Shown: piece after piece, positions 49,218 to 62,171 of the stretch
Layout: every line of letters starts with the position of its first letter
Numbering within the stretch: position 1 is the stretch's first letter
Origin: Anastatus disparis
Taxonomy: Eukaryota; Arthropoda; Insecta; Hymenoptera; Eupelmidae
DNA: 64,000 bases
Direction: 5' to 3'
NCBI GenBank assembly: GCA_017163975.1
Contig: JAFFSR010000220.1
Coordinates: 14,402,001-14,466,000 of the forward strand
Translations under genes and position numbers: made by a program
Notes under the pieces: model-generated
Database searches by the model: none
Seen by the model: the letters and a program-made list of their open reading frames with translations, nothing else
Told to the model about the DNA's origin: nothing

Positions 49218-51712
49218 CAAGTACGCATAATGAGATTTATATTTGTTTTCTTTTCTTTTTGTTAATACATATTTTTCATGTTACCAATTTTTAATTATTA
49301 GAAAAGGTATTGAAAATTTAATGTGGAATAAAAAAAAATTGATACTTGAAATGGAAGATGAGGTTTATTTAATGACCTATAAAAATCTATAAAATTATTT
49401 GTTTTATGAAGCGTGAAACCCAAATATGATCGATAAATCTTGGTTTAATATCAATTATTACGTTTAAGTTCTTCTAAGTTTCTAAGGTAGTTTCTACTAT
49501 AAAATATCGTTTATTTTATAGTTATAGTATGATTAAAATTGCTAAAACTTTATAAAAGAATATATGAGTTTATATGTTTCAGAAACCAATTGTGAATTAT
49601 TTGATATAAATCTCCATGAATGGTTTTTAAAATCCTTTTAGAGTTAATCAATCGGACTTGAATTTAACACTAAATAAAACATTTTTCATTAATAAATCAA
49701 ATTTTTTTCTGCTACCAAAAAAAAAGAGATATCCATTTCTAGTATTGATGGTACGAGCAATAAAATCGAGTAGGAAAAATATTTGAATGGAGGCTTCGTG
49801 TAGAGGAAAAAAAAAATAAAAATCGATTTGTTTCACTTGCAAGTAGATATGAAATGCATGTTGGAAGTTGAAACTTTTTTTTTTTTATTCCGCTTGAAAA
49901 GTAACCGTCGAATGAAATATTTTTCCATCCCAATCTGATACCAAACAGTCTGCATACGTTACATTTCCGTTACTCCCCCGTACGCCCTTCGTTTAACAAA
50001 TCTTTCATTTCTTTTTTTTTCATCCCATTTTTGTGCAACGTCATTATACTTGGAGCATCTTCCGCTCATATGCATTCCTCGTTTCCTTCATTTTTCAAAT
50101 TTTTCTCTCGTTTATTACATTTAAAACTGCTTTATTACCCTCCTTTAGATGGAAATTAATCTTACTCACGTGACTTTTTCACGATTACCCATAGTAACTG
50201 ATTAAACTGTCAATGAACTTTTTAATTATGAATTAGTACTTTTAAAAACTCGGTTTTATATCGTCAACTGTAAATTTCATTAGACGTATCTAACTAATTT
50301 TCATAAATTAATGGGATTTTGATAATAAACTTTTTTAATATCTCAGTTTGCAATTTTACATAAAATATAATATATGAGGTATGCTTTTAAATAAATGAAA
50401 CTGTCGAATTTTTGTTCAACATGCATTTTTAAAAACAGAATAAATAAATTCGTAATTTTACAAATGATGCCTTAATATATGAAAGAGATTTAACATGATA
50501 AAAATTGAAAAAAAAAGACATTTTTAAAAATTTATAGGTCAGATAAAATGTGCTGTCGTTAGTAAAAATTACAATGATTTTTCTAAAAAAAAAAAGATTT
50601 TTATAATGTTTACGAACATATGATTTATTTATGTTATGTATCATTAGACATTAAAGCATTAAAATAAATTTTCAAAAAATAATGTTCATTTAGTAAATAA
50701 TTTTACAGTCAATATTTAAATGTATCCAATAACTCAAGACATCATTTGAAGAACTAGAAAATCAGAGCATAAACAAATCTAATTTAACAAAATAAATTAT
50801 AAAAATAAGCAAGGAAAACGTTTCTAGATGACAAAATTTCAGTTTAGTTTACGGTAGTTATGTATATGCATAAGTCAAGTCAAAGAAGTAGAAAAGCCCC
50901 TGAGGTAATTTCCTGTTTATTTCCCCCATGTCGCTCATCTACAATTTCGTTTATTAGTTATTCTTATACCTAGATATTGCAAAAGATTACTTTTCTCTCT
51001 TTTTTGTCATTTTTCTTTTATTTTCGTCCATTATTCTGAGATAAAAATATTAAACGGATAATAATTCTACCTGAAATTGTATAGATCTTTTTCAACTTTG
51101 ACTGCATCCTTATGCATTTAAAATTGATCCAATAAATCAATGTTAGTTGTATTTTATTTATTATATAAATTATCTTTATTAAAATCATCATGTAAATTTA
51201 ACTTTATTAAAATTTAAATAATCAGGTAATAAATTATCAAGAAAAATTTTTAATTATTACTTCGGAAAATCTTTAATTACCGAACTCTTGTTCATGAACA
51301 CGAATATAAAACTTTAGAAAAAAAGCAAACATCTAGGAAAGCCACTTATCAATCTTAATCGAAAGTCTCAAGTATAGAAACTTGAAACTTTGTCCAGTAC
51401 TTCTTTTTTTCTTCTTCATCGTCACTGGGGATTAGCTCAATTATAATTAATCGTAAGTGCGAACGAGAATTATCTATAGCTTGTAAAAGAAGGAGAAAGG
51501 GGAGGTAGGTAGGGGTGTAGCTTGATAGTGGATGAGTTAAAGCTTTCTGTGGTACTTTTAGTTAAAGAGCATGAAGAAGCCGCAAGGGGTTGCTCATTGT
51601 AAAAGAAGTTAAAAAAAAAAAAAAAAATAGGAGAGTAGAAAAAAAAGGGGGGAAAGAGCGAGAGAGGGTACTCGATCCCTTCATTTGAATTGCAAATTAT
51701 GCCAAGTCAAGC

Positions 51713-51730
51713 TCGTCGTCGTCGTCGTCG
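51713..51730. repeat. (CGT)n microsatellite
   Basis: Six CGT units at the edge of a GC-richer island. Not in a coding exon. Confidence 0.85.
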
Positions 51731-52788
51731 TTGTTGAGACAAGCCAAGCGAACTTTTCTTTTCTTTCTATAGTTCGCCTCATGCTTATAAGAGGCATTTT
51801 CATATGCGTGTATATCTATATATAGAGGGAAAAATGTCGTTCGCACAACTACTCCTTTGTGCGAGATGATTTTTTTTTCTTTTTCTCTTTTTTTTTATTA
51901 TTATTTCTAAATTGAAAAAAAAAATTAAGGTCTGTTTTTGATCTGACTATAAAGTTTGTTTGTTTTATTCTTTTATTTTTTTTCCTTTGGCAACCAATTT
52001 GAACTCATCACCTTTGTGAATAATTTTTTTGGTACAAATCTAATTCAAGCTTACTTAACATCGTTATAATTGTATTCGCTGAATAATTGTCAAAAGATAA
52101 ATATTATTACTTTTTAATAATACTTTTATTCTAGATTTTATGTATGCTAGATTTTTAATTTATTCCGAAACTAACGAACAAAAAAAAATTGTAAAAAAGT
52201 TAACTTGGCCTGCGAAATTTGTTAATTTTATAACAGGGCACTTAGGTGAAGTTCCTTTAAATTCCCAGAGCATATAAATCATTTTATATGGACTTGTAAA
52301 ATATTGTTATAAAATGTTTAATGGACGTGTTGTAAAATTTGAAAATTGAAAATTCGAAAAATTTTTAATCAAATTAAACTTTTCTCAAATACCCCAACAT
52401 TATTTCAAAATTTTCCAGCTTAATAATCTCACATTCTTCGCGAGAGATGCGATATAATTGCATTCAATATTTTTTTTAAAAAAATTCTTATTCATTTTAT
52501 GCATACAATGTTCGCCCGTACGAAACTTTTGTTCCGAACGAATTTAAAGTATTTTTAATATCTAAAAGTTTTTTTTTTAAAAACCTTTATAATATAAGCA
52601 TTTTTTCCATCAACGTCAATTTCATTATCATATTCAGATTTCAAAATTTTTAAAACAATAAATAATTCATGCCTTCTTTTTTTTATAAAAAATAAAATTA
52701 AAAAAAAATCATAACTTGAAGTATATTAAACGCAAGAGCACTTCTTATGGATAATAAATTTCTTTATGTCGAGTAGGTAGACTGAAAA

Positions 52789-52814
52789 GGGGGTGGGGGG
52801 CGAAAGGGGGTGGG
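52789..52814 (+). other. predicted G-quadruplex motif
   Basis: Four G runs of 5, 6, 5 and 3 are separated by loops T, CGAAA and T. This is a canonical quadruplex pattern on the transcript strand, very unusual for such an AT-rich intron. A 141-codon open frame on the opposite strand (52726-53151) crosses it, but that frame has no recognisable domain. Confidence 0.7.
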
Positions 52815-53330
52815 TATGGTTCGTTGTAATAGCAATGGCATAATAGTGCACTGTACTAACGTTTATATTGGAGACATAAATTTTTATGCAAACTAGAGAA
52901 GAAATGGTTTCGTGTTCAACGATTGGGAAATCGAGCGTACAGAATTTCGAGCACGTATGTGTTATATTTGTGTATGTATATAGAGTAATAGGTATGCCTG
53001 TATACGTACATTTTGTATAATAATACGTATACTCAGTCATTCGACGTTTGGAAAATTGGTAGTTAAATATCTCGATGCTTGGTTTAGTAGGGCGTGAAAA
53101 TTGTATCGCAATATTGTAGAGGTTAACAAAGTTAAAACAAAAAAAAAACATGAATGATATATGACTGGGACTATTAATTGTCGAAAGTATTCGATTTTAA
53201 TGCTTTTTAGTTTAATAACATTTATAATTATATATATTTTCTTTCTTTATTCAATAAATTTACGTTTTACAAAATAAATCATAATTTCTAATTTTTAAAT
53301 AATTTTATATATTTTATTCATATATCTTTT

Positions 53331-53516
53331 GTTTTTTTTTAACGTCGCTATATTTATGCTATGCTAATCAACGACGGAGTTAGTAAGTGTGTTTGTGAAC
53401 AAAGCACATGTAACGTACAGTGGTGTTTGCATCAATCGGTTGCCGAGAGCGGGATTCGAACTCAGAACTCTAAGATTACGAATCCAACGCTCTACCGAAT
53501 GAGCCACAGACCGACT
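53331..53516 (-). mobile_element. tRNA-derived SINE copy 4
   Basis: A minus-strand copy with the head at the right. The B-box-like GAGTTCGAATCCC is intact on the minus strand and the A-box region is present. The tail part is shortened, lacking several bases between the two halves of the terminal stem. Flanking ATATTTTCAT-like sequences could be an imperfect target duplication. Confidence 0.85.
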
Positions 53517-54873
53517 CTACATATTTTCATAATAACATTCAACAATAGAAATTCATGAAAAATAAATCTAATTTATTTCGGTGCTTCGTAAATGTAAATT
53601 GCAAGGAAGAATTAAACTTATTTTTAATTTAGAAAAATCTCATAAAATTTTTTTCAAAATTATAATTTATGCATTATTCTTTTTTAATTTTTATAATTCA
53701 ATAATGATTTCATTGTTTATTTTCGTAATGATTCTCAACATATATTATTTTATTAAAGTTTAAATAACACACAAATTTTATTTGTTCGTATCATTTCATA
53801 TTTAATGAATAATTTAGCGATGATTTAAATCAAACGCGAAGAATGAATAAAATTCAAGATATAAACACGAGTTTGCGTATTTTCATTAACGTATTTGTCA
53901 TTGAGAATCGGCATAAAGTACAGCTTCTGTATTTTATTTCTGAAATTTACCTTGTTTTAACTACGTCGTTTTTACGGGGACATTAACGTTTCTCTCTCGC
54001 TGTAGCTTTGCTCTGTTGCGCTTGACTAAAAACCAATGCTCTTGCGGTACAGCCAATGGTTTTAAACGCACATAAGTGGATGAAAATTTATTATTACCAT
54101 TAAAATTTGTCATCGGCGTATATCAAGTTTGAACAATGAAAAAAAAATACACGGCAATAATATTAAAAGTTATGTTATATAAAATAGTAACAAAAGTCAA
54201 CTTTTTTTTGGAATATTTTTTTTCCAGTGGTTTTTTTTATATTGTGGTAAAGTTCGAGAAACATCGATGTAATATTTTCTCATTGTTTTGCAGTATCAAT
54301 TTTTTTGAATTTTCAATTTTAAACTTTTCAATGTTTCGAAATATTTAAATGTTGATTTTTGGATTGTTTACCCTTTTTTATGCATGAAAATTTATTTTTC
54401 AACTTTTTCTCATCCCCAGTAACGGCTATCCAATAAAATTTGCTTTATAATAAAAATTATTATTTACAGAATCTCAAATTTATAAAACTCTCTATCGAAA
54501 CCCTTACAATTTTATTGTACGAATAAAATAATTTTAAATAAATAATAAATCCAAGGTAAAAACAAGTCACCTGTACACGTAACAAGCAAAACAAAATTAC
54601 CAGTAAAATTATGACTTACAGCAAGAAATCGAATACCTGAATCAATAAAAAAAAATTGCACCGGATGTCCATGTTGTACTAAATGCTAGTGTTGTGTATC
54701 AACACGTCCAGTAACAGTATATACAAAAGGAGTAAAAAAAAAAGGAGAGAGAGAGAGAAAGAGATATTGTACATGCAAGAGTCATATAATGTTCGATAAA
54801 CGTCAGTCGTATTCTGCTTTGGCTTTTCTATATGCTTTTATGACATTTTAGTATACACGCTCTCGTTCGCCCT

Positions 54874-54884
54874 CCCCCCCCCCC
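54874..54884. repeat. C-rich run
   Basis: A run of eleven C preceded by GCCCT. It is an outlier in local composition and could form a G-rich structure on the minus strand. Confidence 0.7.
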
Positions 54885-57800
54885 TTCCTCCAGCTTTGTG
54901 ATTTACATCGTTTTGCGCGCGTTCTCGTCGACTTTTGTTGTATATAATATATGCTTGCCTTGCATTTCTAAACTGCCGTCATTAAAATTCAAACGAGCTG
55001 GAACTCTAATTAATCCCTTGTCTTTTTATTTTTACTTTTTTTTTTTTAATTTATTAATGCAAGAGGGAAAAATATCTGTTCATTTTTTACGAAGCCTTTG
55101 AATCTTTATTTTTCAAAATGTATTCATGAAATTCTTTGGTTAATATTTTATTTTAGCTTATAACAAATTAATAGTTATAACTAAATAATAATAGCAATAA
55201 AGTTTGAAAATTTTCAACATCGAATTTCTGTATTAATATGTGCTTATACATAAAAGATTTACATTGTTAATACATAAGTTATTCACTGTATTTGTGAAAG
55301 TTATACTTACTTTAGTATAAAGTTAACTGCAAGTTTAAACTTTTGGATTCCCCATTTTCGTTTTCCAAGTTTTAGTTTTGTTTAAAATAATTTCGAAACT
55401 TTATAAAACTAATTGAGAATTAGATCAATTAAATGAAAACATTCAAAAGCAATTGTTGGGAGATTCTAATGCACGTAAATCAAACGATATTAAGAAAGTT
55501 GTTGGGTAATTGTATAAAATCAAAATTAATTACAAAATGGTTGAGTATTTCTTGCCTTTGTTATTAGTTTACCAACAGTAAATATTCAAAAGAGTAAAAG
55601 AAAAAAAAATGAAAATAAAATACGCTGCACAGAATGGAATGAGAAATTTAATAAATTAGTACTTTGTCTAAAACAAACTTTTCTAAAAACAATATTGTTA
55701 CAACCGCAAATATTGTTAATTTTGTAATTAAACTCAACTGAAATAGAAAAAATGAAAATTCTCCACATTTAGCGAACAATATTAAATCGAAAATGCTTAC
55801 GATAACTAAAAAGACAATAAAGATCTACAAAGTTCAAAGTTAACGAACGAGAATCATTTATAATTGTCCACTTTATTACTTTCAACTAATTTCAGCCTCT
55901 CTTTATTTCAATAACGCACACACCAAGTCGCAACCAAACGATTTTCCATCCGAGACTTGAAAGGCAGAAATCGCAAAAGGAATAAATCTTCCATGTCGAG
56001 TATTGCACAAAAGACATTAAAAAGCTAAAAGTAAAAGCGTTCATACTGGCAGATTTTAGTTAACTTTTCAACCTTTCTCGCATTTCAACATTAATTATTT
56101 GAAAACCAAACTAATTTAATGTAGAGTATGTATGAATTTTGCTTTATAATAATTAAAATGCATAAAGGTTGGAAATTTTGTTAACAAAGGGAAAAATTAA
56201 ACATTTTCTGTTAATAAATGAACAACAAATTGAATGTTAATAAATGAAACAACATGCAATAATTCATTGATATTAATATTGTTAATTGAATGTCTAAATT
56301 ATAATTAATAAGTTGATTGTTAATACGATTTGCCGTATGTTTCACACTATATGAGCTTTTAGTCCGAAGAATAGGTTAATTGAGGTTGGACACGGAGGTT
56401 ATTAGATTGCAAAAAGGAGTAAAATAAAAGATAAATAATCATGACTTAAATAAACCGAGTAAATTGACAAAAATTTAAAAACCATTAATTATTTACAGAG
56501 AAAAAATAGCCATTTTTAGTTAACAATATTTCAACTTATAAAATGTTACAATAATTTGATTTAAAAACTTTCGTTAACATAAAACAAAAATTACATTTTA
56601 AAAATGATTTTAAAAATCTTATTTCTTTTTTTACAATTTTCAAATTTAAAAAGTAGAAACCAAAGCTGGATACTTTCAGTGCTCATCAAATCTTTCATTG
56701 CCCTAGCGCTGGGTGATGAAAAAAAAGAAATCGTTTGACATAAAAAAAGGAAGATATTTTTATCTCATCTTGTCGCCGCAACATTAACTTTAAAAAGATA
56801 TTGCGTTTCAATAAAATAACTAAAATAAAAAAAAAAAAAGTATTCGAAAAGACTTCGAGCTACTTCCTTGAAGTGAAGTAAGAACCCATTTTCCTAAAAG
56901 GAGAAAAGTGTAGGCGTGTGAGTGTAGATGTTAAAGTATATATATATTTGTGCAACTTCTGGCGTGAACTGCACACAAAGCGACACGTTTCTTCTTTCCC
57001 TTATTTTTTTTTTTACTTTCCAAGCTCTGGTGTATAAAATATAATAGTCAAAAAGAGAAAGAAGGTTATATAAAATTTCTGCATAGTCGGTAGGTTTTTC
57101 GTTGATTTTGTATACGCGTGCGTATGTATATATACAACCCTGAACTAGAGAAAAGCAGCCTTTGCAACCTTTTAACTCATTAACGTGTAGAGAAAGCATA
57201 AACTAAGCTTTTTTACTCTCTTCTCTCTTTCTCTCTCTTTGCCTCCTTTTCTCTTTTCGTTTTGACGTTGATAATAAGCACAAAGAATACTCGTTTAATT
57301 ACCGCCGCACGAAAAAGAATGAAAAACCGAGGGGTAATAAAAAAAAAAATTATGAACAAAGGGGTTACGCTATTTAATGATATTTTCTTTTTATTTAAAC
57401 GCGGCTATAAATTACAGGTGTCTATAAGGAGGTTAGAAAATTTCTCGCATAAATTAATTAATTTTCGTAAAACACGCATTTAAATTATAAGCTTTTATTA
57501 AACATTTTAATTAACTGTATGCTACTTTGTATCATTAGATTTTATCATTGTTATTTTGCGCTTTATTGATAATTAACGAAATTTAATGTATTTAATTTAA
57601 TTTTTAAATTACGAAAGGCTGAAGTTTGCGCGTACGAAATTCTGTTTATACGTGTGAATTAATGATACTTTGGCGCTGGCAGTAATAGCAAATTTGTGGA
57701 AATCACATGATTGAAATAATTGCTTTTAACAAGAGAGAGAAATCTCTGATAATTATTCAACCATTTTACCCTCTGTACCAATTACATATATATCAATTAT

Positions 57801-59056
57801 TTTGTTACACATCTTTAATTTATCAATTTACGTTATCATTATAGACGTGCGCAAAAGTAAATATTAATTATTAATTGATGGATTTTTAAAATGGATTGTT
57901 ATTAAACGTGCATCGCAGATTATTGACAGAATGATATTGATTGTACAATAATGGAAATATTTTCAATCACTTAAACCTAATTATTTGCATTTATTTTTAA
58001 AAATTTTAAATGTTCATTTGTTATTAATTAACGTATCTATTGGAAATTTCTATAGAAATTTTTATTATAAATTTAAGATTATTTTATTTTGATGTAAGTA
58101 ACATTAATATCAAATTTTTTAACAACAGTTAGATTATTTACACGAATGCATAAACAATCAAAACATCAATGTTTGATCAAAAAGAAACACATTACGTTGA
58201 AAGTATTCAACCAATATTTCATTGGTGTATGAAAACCGGCGTTAAAACTTTTATATTTTATTCAATATCCAGTATCGTTTTTCGACTTTGAAAATTTTTT
58301 TTTTAAATAAAGAAAAAGCTTGGCGCGTGAGAAAAAAAGAGATCACTTGGCGGTTATACCATAGAAAAAAAAGGAGAGCCCCCCGATTGTTAAGCGTTTG
58401 CGAATAAAAAGAAATGAGTATTTTATGTACCCTTTGAGCTTGCCAAGTGCGCCGCGCACGTAGGCAGCGAAAACGTCCTACGGACACTAACGCGTAAAGT
58501 ATTCAACGTCCTCGGGTGTCGAGAACACTTTGATGAGCGTAACAGTGGAAGCTTTTTCTTTTCATTGTCTATGTAAAAAAAAAGGAGAGAGAAAAAAAAA
58601 TAAAGCAAGCAAATTTAAAGCTGCGGAAAGAAATTTCTCTGTTCGTGAAATTTCTGACCTTTTTTTCATAGAAAATTTATTAATTTTATGGAATCGTTCC
58701 AAAGACGTGGTGAATTGTAAGAATAATACGAATTTTCTTCGGACGATAATATTTATCAGGGAGATGATAATGTGTGTGGTTTTTTGTGATTTTAAAATGA
58801 AATTTGCGATTATAGTAATTTGATATTTAAAATCAATACTAAATAGTATATTTTGTATTTTTTATAATAGAATTTTTTTTTAATAATAAAAGGTTTAAGA
58901 AATAAGATATTTTGATTAAAAGTATATACTTTGTAAATATAAATTTAAATAACATACAGACAATACAACAATCTTCAAGATTCGAAAAACAAAAATTTTT
59001 TTTTTAACAATTTTAAGTTTTATTTCTATTTTTAAATAAGTGCATTTTTTTTTAAA

Positions 59057-59249
59057 TTTTATTTAACGTCACTGTGTTTAAGCTGTCATTGCGATGATTA
59101 TTAGTGACGGAGATCATCAGTGTGTTTGTGAACAAAGCACATACATAGTACAGTGGTGCTTTTATCATTCGGCCGCCGAAAGCGGGAGTCGAACTCGGGA
59201 CCTCGAGATTACGAATCTATCGCTCTACCGAGTGAGCCACTCAAGACCT
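59057..59249 (-). mobile_element. tRNA-derived SINE copy 5
   Basis: A full-length minus-strand copy. The head keeps an anticodon-loop-like TTCGTAA and a mildly changed B box (plus strand GGGAGTCGAAC). It ends CTCAAGACCTC, shared with copy 1, whereas copies 2 and 3 end in GACGACCT or TCGACCT, so at least two subfamilies are present. Its tail stem reads CGTCACT/AGTGACG, where copy 1 has CGTCGCT/AGCGACG; both sides have changed and pairing is kept. Confidence 0.88.
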
Positions 59250-59304
59250 CTTTGTATATATATTTAAAATAATATGAAATATTGATATAATTTCTTTCAC
59301 TGAC

Positions 59305-59389
59305 AATTCTGCCGTCCAAAGTGTAAAAGTGGTTAACTACGTTGGAATCTCATTGGAGTTAAGGTTTTCTTACTTTGGACGGCAGAATT
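59305..59389. mobile_element. very short element with 18-bp perfect inverted ends
   Basis: AATTCTGCCGTCCAAAGT (59305-59322) and ACTTTGGACGGCAGAATT (59372-59389) are exact inverted copies around a core of about 49 bp. This is probably an internally deleted DNA transposon reduced to its ends. The outer AATT may be part of the ends or of a target duplication, which cannot be told apart because it is palindromic. Confidence 0.65.
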
Positions 59390-60099
59390 AGAATGTTTAA
59401 ATTTCTGGTCTTATATTTACCTCTGAAATTAGCATATCTTTGCTTACATGAAATTATAAAAAAAAGGAGTGTGCGTTTGAAATTTTAAGAATTCAAGAGA
59501 AAGCTTGCATATTTTTTAATACTGTACAGTGTTTTAACAAATTATTTTTTTAAAATTTATCAAAAATGAATATATGTATTGAAATCAAGATCTTCCAATC
59601 AAGAACCAATTTTATGCAAAAAGCTCTATATATTTTATGATTATGAAGGAGTAATTATAATGTTGAAATTCAATTTTTAATACAAATAAAAATGAAACAT
59701 TAGAGTTTTGCTTTAAATTTTATCTTAATACCATGCAAAATTTTTTTTTCATCGAAAGATTTCGATCTTAACTTTAAAGTTATTTTGGTTGAAATTTTCA
59801 AGAATAACTAGTTCAAAAACTGTAGAGCCTTAAAACAGAAGCAAGCTTTCTTTAAAATTTTTAAAATTCAGACAAAGCAGCTCACACAGCTTTAAAAGAA
59901 AAACGAGAGTTGCATAAAACATACACGTTCTTTTCATAATTTTACATAAGAAAAATATTTCAAATTTAAAAAAGAATTGTAGGTGAAACAATCTGCTCGT
60001 AAGTTTCCTTAACTTATTTACATGATTAGCGTTTAATATAACAGTACTTATAAACTTTCCAATAACAATTAGCATTAATTTTCTTAAAAAAAAAATTTA

Positions 60100-60126
60100 C
60101 GGGTCTTATGTTCCACATAAGACCCG
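60100..60126. repeat. perfect 11-bp hairpin with TTCCA loop
   Basis: CGGGTCTTATG and CATAAGACCCG flank TTCCA. It is preceded by an A run. It resembles a bacterial terminator in shape only and is not one in this context. It may be the core of a decayed palindromic element. Confidence 0.6.
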
Positions 60127-61120
60127 ATAATGAATCAACTTTCAACGCGTTTAAGTTACATCTAAAAGCTTATGTTACTATAATAATACTAAGCTTACAT
60201 TTGTCATAAAAGCTCTATCTCTCTCCTCTTGGTAAAATTTGTACTCGAATTTATATACACATTCTTTCGCCGTACGCTGACATATCTGTATATACGAAAT
60301 ATTTAAGCAAGTAAAAGAGAGCACGAATATTACACGGGCCAACGAAATTGCAGTACTAATTTCCTCTTCCTAGCTCTCTTGATACTCTTTTTTCTTTATG
60401 TTTTTTTTTCACTTTTTTTTCAACCTTTATATAACGTTGCTGAGCCAAGTATTTGCACTGGCTGCAAGCGAGAAACTACACGGTCGGACGTATAAATTGC
60501 TCGACTCCATAATATATCATTCATTTTGTTGAAAATCAAAATCAAAAAGTTAAGATTTTGAGAGAGAGAAGCTTGATGCTCGGATGTAGTTTCTGTCTCT
60601 AAAATCTTGACTATATGTCTAGACTTTAAAATATTTTATTATTTCCAGAGTTAAAATAATACCAAGAATATTTATTTAGCCACAAGTATAGTAAAGTAAT
60701 CATTAATAACTATAACCGTACATTATGCAATAAATACATTTGTTATTTCCAAAAAAATTTTTAATTTTATAAAAGCACTTGCCAAAAAAACAAATTTTAA
60801 TTTTTTAGAATTTATTTTCAAAATAATAAAGGTTTTTTAATAAAAGCTCCAAAAATTTATATGAAAGCTCTTAATAACTTCGGTATGAAATATAAACGCT
60901 ATTAATTTACCTCGAGACAAAAAAAAAATTATAAAAATTTTCTCGAAAATGAGCTTTTACATAAAACTGAAATTTTTAACATACAACCTTTCAACTATTA
61001 TTACTAGTGCATTTGTAAATTTCTTACCATCTTAAGAGTGATAATAGTCTAAAAAAGTCTAAGGAAGAAAAAAAAAAGCCGAAAGTAGATTAAAAGAGAG
61101 AGAAAGAGGAAGATGAGTAA

Positions 61121-61143
61121 GGGTGAGGGGGTGGGTGGAGGGG
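61121..61143 (+). other. second predicted G-quadruplex motif
   Basis: G runs of 3, 5, 3 and 4 are separated by TGA, T and TGGA on the transcript strand. It lies about 1 kb upstream of the recursive splice site. Confidence 0.65.
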
Positions 61144-61272
61144 AAGATACAGAAAGAGAAAGATTAAAGTAGGAAGTCAGCAAACATAGTTGAGATCTAA
61201 AGTAGAGCTTTATGAAAAAGACGTGCTCTTTATATGTTAGAAATTCTCTTTTTTATTCTCTCTTTTCTCTTA

Positions 61273-61292
61273 TACACAACTACACACACAAC
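61273..61292 (+). repeat. CA-rich stretch
   Basis: TACACAACTACACACACAAC in the transcript sense, about 870 nt upstream of the recursive splice site. It is a candidate hnRNP L binding site by sequence preference only. Confidence 0.5.
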
Positions 61293-62144
61293 GTGGGTAG
61301 TTTAATTACGCTTAGGCGCTGAGAGCTTGTCTTTCTTTCCTTTTTTTTGGCTCTCTATCTCTTCCTCACTCGCGATGAGAATTTTCGTAGTAAAGTTTAT
61401 ATATGCGCGCTTGCAACACACGTGCTTTTCACGATTTAAGCACAGCAATTCTACAAGTAACAACTTTCTCTTTCTATCTCACTCCTTTATTTTTCTCTCT
61501 CACTCGCTCTCCTCTTTATCTTAACTTATACATGTATTATATGTTTGGATAATTTGCCTAACGTATTCGCGCGAAAAAGGAGAGTAATAAAAGCTTCGAG
61601 AGACGCGAGAGAAAGAAAGAGTTAAACACCTTAGTTTCAACTGGCACTTTGAATTTATCGATGTGTTTTAAAGCAACATTACATGCATACACGTACATAT
61701 CTACTCGGGGCCCTAACATACGTACTCCTATAACGTTGGTTAAAATAAACGACCAAAGAAACTAGAGATAGGAAAGCTACCTTTTTTTTTTATCTTCTTT
61801 ACTTTTTCGTATGCTTTCCTTTTGAATCGTTATTCACTTGTAGTTTATTGCTTGCATTTTTCTTTTTCTCCTTTCTTTCTTCTTGTTTTTTTTTTCTGCT
61901 CGCAATTAGGTTTTACACTTTGTAAACGATTATTTGGAAGATAATTAGGAAAAGCTTAGAAGATAAGTTGTTTATTTATCGTGCGGTTGGCTACAACCTT
62001 TAACATTGACTTTTACCATTAATTTATAATTGCTAATGACTTTATAATTGATACAAAAAAATTTTATTTGTTTATTTCTAAAGCATTGATTATTTACTGA
62101 GAATAATTAAAACATAATTTGTCATTATTAAAAATGTTAATTAA

Positions 62145-62171
62145 AAATTTTTTTTTCTGTTGCAGGTAAGC
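62145..62171 (+). promoter_or_regulatory. sm: recursive splice site (ratchet point)
   Basis: A long T run followed by CTGTTGCAG is fused directly to GTAAGC, with the junction at 62165/62166. This is the textbook arrangement of a zero-nucleotide exon, as described in long Drosophila introns. The regenerated donor GTAAGC is identical in its first six bases to the exon D donor. It lies 17.2 kb into an intron of at least 19 kb. Evidence is sequence only. Confidence 0.7.

Noticed and set aside
52726..53151. 141-codon open frame on the minus strand
   Set aside because: No recognisable domain. It is rich in Tyr, Thr and Phe as expected from AT-rich sequence and lies across a G-rich repeat.
58320..58560. 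GC-rich stretch considered as a missing exon
   Set aside because: Stops occur in the relevant plus-strand frames, and no match to the hnRNP L linker or RRM3 was found.
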